A DNA stretch of 8,752 nucleotides from CAYXDO01 sp964463485 (GTDB lineage Bacteria; Myxococcota; Kuafuiibacteriia; Kuafuiibacteriales; Kuafuiibacteriaceae), in the NCBI GenBank assembly GCA_964463485.1, contig CAYXDO010000263.1:1-8752 (forward strand). The letters run 5' to 3'. Positions 6,480 through 8,752 of this stretch are shown piece by piece. A program made the position numbers and the translations under genes. A model generated the notes under the pieces. That model was not told the DNA's origin, ran no database searches, and saw nothing but the letters and a program-made list of their open reading frames with translations. Position 1 is the first letter of the stretch. Each line of letters begins with the position of its first letter.

Positions 6480-6495
6480 AGCATCGGGTGTGCCA
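6480..6495 (-). promoter_or_regulatory. Sigma-54 (RpoN)-like -24/-12 promoter of the TonB-like gene
   Basis: On the minus strand TGGCAC (6495-6490) is followed by ACCCGA and then TGCT (6483-6480). The invariant GG and GC are separated by exactly 10 bp, as required. Against the consensus TGGCACG-N4-TTGCW it matches six of seven bases in the first block and four of five in the second. The predicted start of transcription is near 6469, only two bases before the ATG at 6467. This implies a leaderless message, or means that the match is fortuitous. Two long direct repeats lie at a distance typical of activator sites for such promoters. Confidence 0.4.
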
Positions 6496-6560
6496 CTCTC
6501 GGCAGAATGAGTTGAACGGCCGAGCGCTACTCGAGGTGCGAATAATTTCTTGTCTGGTCG

Positions 6561-6629
6561 GAAATTTCAGGCGGCAGCGATACGTGACCGTGGGACAGAA
6601 ATTTCAGGCGGCTCCGAGACGTGAACGTG
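6561..6629. repeat. Two 32-bp direct repeats, candidate upstream activator sites
   Basis: Copies at 6561-6592 and 6598-6629 match at 28 of 32 positions and repeat every 37 bp. Each begins with the 15-bp core GAAATTTCAGGCGGC, which contains the palindrome GAAATTTC, and ends with ACGTGA-C/A-CGTG. They lie in the non-coding gap between the Cys-rich lipoprotein gene and the TonB-like gene, about 92-160 bp upstream of the predicted sigma-54 transcription start. Enhancer-binding activators of RpoN promoters commonly bind paired sites at this distance. The rest of the 215-bp gap (6468-6682) shows no gene. Confidence 0.6.
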
Positions 6630-6650
6630 CTTTCACTCTGGCGCCCGAGG

Positions 6651-6678
6651 GCACTCGCGATTCTGCAGATCGCGGTGC
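6651..6678 (-). terminator. Stem-loop directly after the Cys-rich lipoprotein gene
   Basis: GCAC (6651-6654), one bulged T, and CGCGAT (6656-6661) pair with ATCGCG (6669-6674) and GTGC (6675-6678) around the loop TCTGCAG. This makes a 10-bp GC-rich stem that starts four bases beyond the stop codon at 6683-6685. No T-run follows on the minus strand, so it may be a U-less terminator or an mRNA 3'-end stabiliser. Confidence 0.5.
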
Positions 6679-6682
6679 GAGG

Positions 6683-7576
6683 TCAACAGCGGCACTCCCG
6701 TTCGAACATCTGGCACCCTTCGGCGTCGCCGGCTTCACAGCGCTCGTGCCAGCTCGCGCAATGTTCTGCTGGGATCTCGCAGGCAGGCGCAGGATCGACG
6801 TCGCAGACGCACTCACGCTCGAACAACTCGCAGCCTTCGGCGTTTCCGGCTTCACAGCGCTCGTGCCAGCCGCGGCAGTCGGCGGCCGGAGTTCCGCAGA
6901 TGGTCTCGGGCGCGGGCTCGACCGCGGGGTCGCAGACGCACTCGCGCTCGAACAACTCACAACCCTCGGCGTTTCCGGCCTCACAGTGCTCGTGCCAGCC
7001 GCGACAGGTCGTCACGGGCGTTCCGCAGAGTGTCTCCTCGTCGTGTGGTTGCTCGCCCGTGGGCTCGGCGTCACAGCGACACTCACGCTCGAAGAGCTCA
7101 CAGCCCTCTGCATTCCCAGCCGCACAACGCTCGTGCCAGTCTCTGCAGGTAGCCTCGGCCGTGCCGCAGACCGCGTCCGGATGGTCCGCTGGCTCGCCGT
7201 CATGGGCAGGCTCGCCGTCATGGGCAGGCTCGCCGTCATGGGCAGGCTCGCCGTCATGGGCTGGCTCGCCGTCATGGGCTGGCTCGCCGTCATGGGCTGG
7301 CTCGCCGTCATGGGCTGGCTCGCCGTCATGGGCAGGCTCGGCGTCCTCCTGTCGGTCGCCCGGGTCGCGTGCGTCGCGCCCCGAGGCCACTTCGTCCCCG
7401 TCGGCCATCCCGTCACCGTCGCTGTCACCGTTCGCCGGGTCGGTCCCAAGCGCGGCTTCTTGTTCGTCCGTCAGTCCGTCACGGTCCGTATCCACGGCCA
7501 GTGAGCCCTGGAGGGACACGCCGCAGCTCATGAGGAGGCCAGCCAGGAAGTAACCGAGAGTCGTCTGATGTCGCAT
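6683..7576 (-). CDS. Cys-rich repeat lipoprotein with Ca-binding motifs and EPAHDG linker
   Basis: A predicted 297-residue lipoprotein of unknown function. Residues 1-17 are a signal peptide, with lipobox LMSC and lipidation at Cys18. Residues 29-65 hold two TSP3/EF-loop-like Ca-binding motifs, DTDRDGLTDEQE and DSDGDGMADGDE. Residues 80-127 are eight perfect copies of EPAHDG, with a degraded ninth (EPADHP); this acidic, Pro-rich stretch is probably an extended stalk. Residues 137-297 are four copies of a module with identical cysteine spacing C-x6-C-x6-C-x7-C-x6-C-x-C and consensus CGTPxxxCRGWHERCEAGNA then EGCELFERECxCD; the protein ends on its last Cys. The 24 cysteines must lie outside the cytoplasm and probably form three disulfides per module. 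I know no named family for this module; its C-x-AG-x-AEGC part faintly recalls Cys-containing Sel1/Hcp helical repeats. The start is well supported by GGAG seven bases upstream. The gene looks monocistronic, with a hairpin after the stop codon. A cell-surface binding role is likely. Confidence 0.85.
   Translation of the reverse strand: MRHQTTLGYFLAGLLMSCGVSLQGSLAVDTDRDGLTDEQEAALGTDPANGDSDGDGMADGDEVASGRDARDPGDRQEDAEPAHDGEPAHDGEPAHDGEPAHDGEPAHDGEPAHDGEPAHDGEPAHDGEPADHPDAVCGTAEATCRDWHERCAAGNAEGCELFERECRCDAEPTGEQPHDEETLCGTPVTTCRGWHEHCEAGNAEGCELFERECVCDPAVEPAPETICGTPAADCRGWHERCEAGNAEGCELFERECVCDVDPAPACEIPAEHCASWHERCEAGDAEGCQMFERECRC
6686..7168 (-). repeat. Four six-cysteine modules encoded in tandem
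   Basis: In reading order the modules occupy 7168-7073, 7027-6932, 6898-6803 and 6781-6686, each 96 bp (32 residues, first to last Cys). The starts are 47, 43 and 39 residues apart, so the linkers shrink stepwise by four residues towards the C-terminus. The second and third modules are the most alike (GNAEGCELFERECVCD in both). The fourth has diverged most (CEIPAEHCASWHERC, GDAEGCQMFERECRC). Duplication of a single module is the simplest origin. Confidence 0.85.
7191..7334. repeat. Eight perfect 18-bp tandem repeats encoding EPAHDG
   Basis: The plus-strand unit GGCTCGCCGTCATGGGCA occurs eight times without gaps. The last base is A in units 1-3 and 8 and T in units 4-7. This is the third position of the Pro codon (CCT or CCA on the minus strand), so all variation is synonymous. 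A degraded unit follows at each end. The array is in frame, so changes in copy number would alter the linker by six residues without breaking the gene. Confidence 0.95.
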
Positions 7577-7582
7577 GTTTCT

Positions 7583-7587
7583 TCTCC
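7583..7587 (-). promoter_or_regulatory. Ribosome binding site of the Cys-rich lipoprotein gene
   Basis: GGAGA on the minus strand (7587-7583), with GGAG separated from the ATG at 7576 by seven bases. It is the only well-placed Shine-Dalgarno sequence I found in this window and fixes the start of the lipoprotein gene. Confidence 0.7.
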
Positions 7588-7668
7588 ATCCACACTTCAG
7601 CCCTCAAATCCTCCCAAGAAGGGAAACCGGGGTCCAAGTGGTTCTGGGTGGTATTGGTCGGGTCGCCG

Positions 7669-7687
7669 GAAAAGAAAAAAACTTTTC
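7669..7687. other. A/T-tract dyad in the gap upstream of the Cys-rich lipoprotein gene
   Basis: GAAAAG (7669-7674), seven A residues, then CTTTTC (7682-7687) form a 6-bp inverted repeat that is strikingly AT-rich in this GC-rich DNA. On the minus strand it gives a T7 run, preceded by a GC-rich stretch with a weak GGCC/GGCC stem. It could therefore be a late terminator for the gene ending at 7862, or a bent or UP-like element for the lipoprotein promoter. The 285-bp gap 7577-7861 holds no convincing gene and no clear -35/-10 pair. Confidence 0.35.
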
Positions 7688-7830
7688 TCGGCCCCGGAAC
7701 GGCCTCGGCGTCGTCGACGCGAGCACCGGCAAGTTTGCTGCAAGTCGTGCGTCCACGAAGCGGCGCGCGGTCGCCCTTCAGCTCGACGAGGGACTCAACG
7801 TAGATTCGGCCAGCAAGAGCCGACAGGCAT

Positions 7831-7848
7831 GGTCGAATCGAATCGACC
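7831..7848 (-). terminator. Hairpin just after the 257-residue hypothetical gene
   Basis: GGTCGA (7831-7836) and TCGACC (7843-7848) form a perfect 6-bp stem with loop ATCGAA, beginning 13 bases beyond the stop codon at 7862-7864 on the minus strand. No T-run follows directly, so it is only a possible terminator. Confidence 0.35.
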
Positions 7849-7861
7849 GCGGCGTAGTCGG

Positions 7862-8635
7862 TTAGTTGAACGTATAGGCCGAGGCCTCGGACGGCTTTTT
7901 GGGATCGATGCCGACATAAAAACCGTGATCCGACCCGGTCGGATTGTTCATGGAGAGCACCACCGGATACTCGTTGGTGTAGCTGTAGGGATCGGAATCC
8001 TGTCCAGGAAAGAAGGCGTGGCCAGGCACGATTTGTTTCCGCATCGCCGAGATCTCGGCCGCCGAGTGCTCTTCGGCGAGATCCGAGAACTCCTCGTCGA
8101 ACTGCTTGCGCATCGCGTTCGTCGCGGCGTCCAACGTAGCCTTGGTCAACTTGACCGGGCTGAGGACGTGCCCGCCGGCGTAGCTGATCGCGTGAGCTGA
8201 CTTCTTCTCTCCACCGAGCTCGTAGTCGAACGTGAAGCTCGACCCGGAGCTCTTGACGTTGGAGATCTTCACCGCAGCGGCAGACTCGGCCATCCCCGAA
8301 TCGGTCAGGAGCGCCTTGAATTCCTTCGCGAGCGCTGCTGGGAGCTGCTTGTGTCCCGTGAGTTGCTCGATCCGTGCGGACACCGCGCCTTGGCCGCGCG
8401 TCTCGAACTGACCGAGAGTCTTTGCAGCCGGAGCCGTCTCCGATCCGACGAGGACCTTGGCCGCTTCGACGAACTTCTGAGTGCGCGCAAACGTCGCAGC
8501 CGGATCGGCCGACTTGAAGATCTCTTTGATCCCCGCGTCTGCGATGGCCTTGGCGTCTTTGCTGCTGACCGATCCCGCGCGGTCGTTGGTGAGGGCCCGG
8601 GCAAGTGCCTTCTGGATGGAGGTTGAGCTCGACAT
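7862..8635 (-). CDS. Unrecognised protein without Cys or Trp
   Basis: A predicted 257-residue protein that I do not recognise. It has no signal peptide, lipobox or membrane helix. Residues about 5-115 are Ala/Lys-rich and look helical (QKALARALTNDR, SSKDAKAIADAGIKEIFKSA). Residues about 121-160 look like beta-strands (KISNVKSSGSSFTFDYEL, AISYAGGHVLSPV). A second helical part follows (KATLDAATNAMRKQFDEEFS). The last 55 residues are rich in Pro, Gly, Tyr and Asp (HAFFPGQDSDPYSYTNEYP, GSDHGFYVGIDPKKPSE) and look like a compact terminal domain. Cys and Trp are absent. Codon use is typical of the window. The start is uncertain: the frame is open from an ATG at 8689 (275 residues), but the added 18 residues (MDELFFSQLLPTSPDNVR) look less natural than MSSSTSIQKALARAL; neither start has a Shine-Dalgarno sequence. 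It may be cytoplasmic or exported by a leaderless route; function unknown. Confidence 0.72.
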   Translation of the reverse strand: MSSSTSIQKALARALTNDRAGSVSSKDAKAIADAGIKEIFKSADPAATFARTQKFVEAAKVLVGSETAPAAKTLGQFETRGQGAVSARIEQLTGHKQLPAALAKEFKALLTDSGMAESAAAVKISNVKSSGSSFTFDYELGGEKKSAHAISYAGGHVLSPVKLTKATLDAATNAMRKQFDEEFSDLAEEHSAAEISAMRKQIVPGHAFFPGQDSDPYSYTNEYPVVLSMNNPTGSDHGFYVGIDPKKPSEASAYTFN

Positions 8636-8697
8636 GCGGACATTGTCGGGTGATGTGGGCAGAAGTTGCGAGAAAAATAGTTCGTCCATGAGGCGCC

Positions 8698-8708
8698 GTA
8701 CTTAGTAC
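8698..8708. promoter_or_regulatory. 11-bp perfect dyad upstream of the 257-residue gene
   Basis: GTACT-T-AGTAC is a perfect inverted repeat around one base. It lies 63-73 bp upstream of the preferred start at 8635 and 9-19 bp upstream of the alternative at 8689. It could be an operator, but at this length chance is a fair alternative. Confidence 0.3.
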
Positions 8709-8716
8709 AGGTCCCC

Positions 8717-8731
8717 GCAAATTCGTGACCA
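8717..8731 (-). promoter_or_regulatory. Weak sigma-54-like promoter candidate
   Basis: On the minus strand TGG (8731-8729) and TTGC (8720-8717) put the GG and GC exactly 10 bp apart as in RpoN promoters. The CACG part of the -24 block does not match, so the call is weak. The predicted start near 8706 would fall in the 11-bp dyad at 8698-8708 and leave about 70 bases of leader before the ATG at 8635. Confidence 0.18.
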
Positions 8732-8752
8732 TTGGAGAAACCACAGAGAGCA

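Noticed and set aside
7191..7334. Possible CRISPR array
   Set aside because: The units are contiguous with no spacers and encode a perfect hexapeptide repeat.
6488..7553. Plus-strand frames with LAVMGW or SPSWAG repeats that look like membrane segments
   Set aside because: They are other readings of the 18-bp array and Cys modules. The minus-strand frame has a lipobox, a good ribosome binding site and synonymous-only variation, so it is the real one.
7479..8744. 421-residue minus-strand frame
   Set aside because: It is in another frame across the 257-residue gene and the non-coding gap; Arg-rich with no domain.

Overview
The window reads as chromosomal DNA of a high-GC, Gram-negative, probably myxobacterial organism (Myxococcota, perhaps the Polyangia). 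The assignment rests on strong G/C preference at third codon positions, lipoproteins carrying thrombospondin type-3 (TSP3) calcium-binding repeats, a membrane-anchored protein with a TonB-like/AgmX-like tail, and a sigma-54-like promoter. No sequence search was possible, so it is an inference. I see no rRNA, tRNA, insertion sequence, integrase or CRISPR array.

Region 1 (1-2976) is a divergent pair. A Crp/Fnr-type regulator (66-899, minus) faces a large two-domain protein (976-2976, plus). That protein has a DUF455 ferritin-like domain with an apparently complete di-iron ligand set, fused to an ATP-grasp ligase domain. A perfect 19-bp palindrome (963-981) lies between them and covers the start codon of the large gene, so it is a natural candidate for the regulator's operator. 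This oxidase-plus-ligase fusion with its own regulator is the most likely uncharacterised enzymatic system here. An array of about 10.5-bp repeats runs from the left edge into the regulator's stop codon.

Region 2 (2799-5790) is a second divergent pair of envelope proteins. One is a small signal-anchored protein with a possible Ig-like fold (minus), whose frame overlaps the end of the ATP-grasp gene tail to tail by 178 bp. The other is a 696-residue lipoprotein (plus) built from Ig-like, jelly-roll-like, TSP3 and Ig-like parts. A hairpin at 5754-5790 contains both stop codons of the next convergent pair.

Region 3 (5787-8752) has three minus-strand genes that appear to be separate units. The TonB-like/AgmX-like protein (5787-6467) is preceded by a sigma-54-like promoter and, about 90-160 bp upstream of the predicted start of transcription, by two 32-bp direct repeats placed like activator sites. 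A Cys-rich lipoprotein (6683-7576) has two Ca-binding motifs, eight perfect EPAHDG repeats and four copies of a six-cysteine module, with a strong hairpin 4 nt after its stop codon. Last comes an unrecognised protein without Cys or Trp (7862-8635).

Four of the six complete proteins predicted outside the regulator (at 2799-3506, 3667-5757, 5787-6467 and 6683-7576) carry an export signal or N-terminal anchor. The right two thirds of the window is therefore mainly a cell-surface gene neighbourhood.
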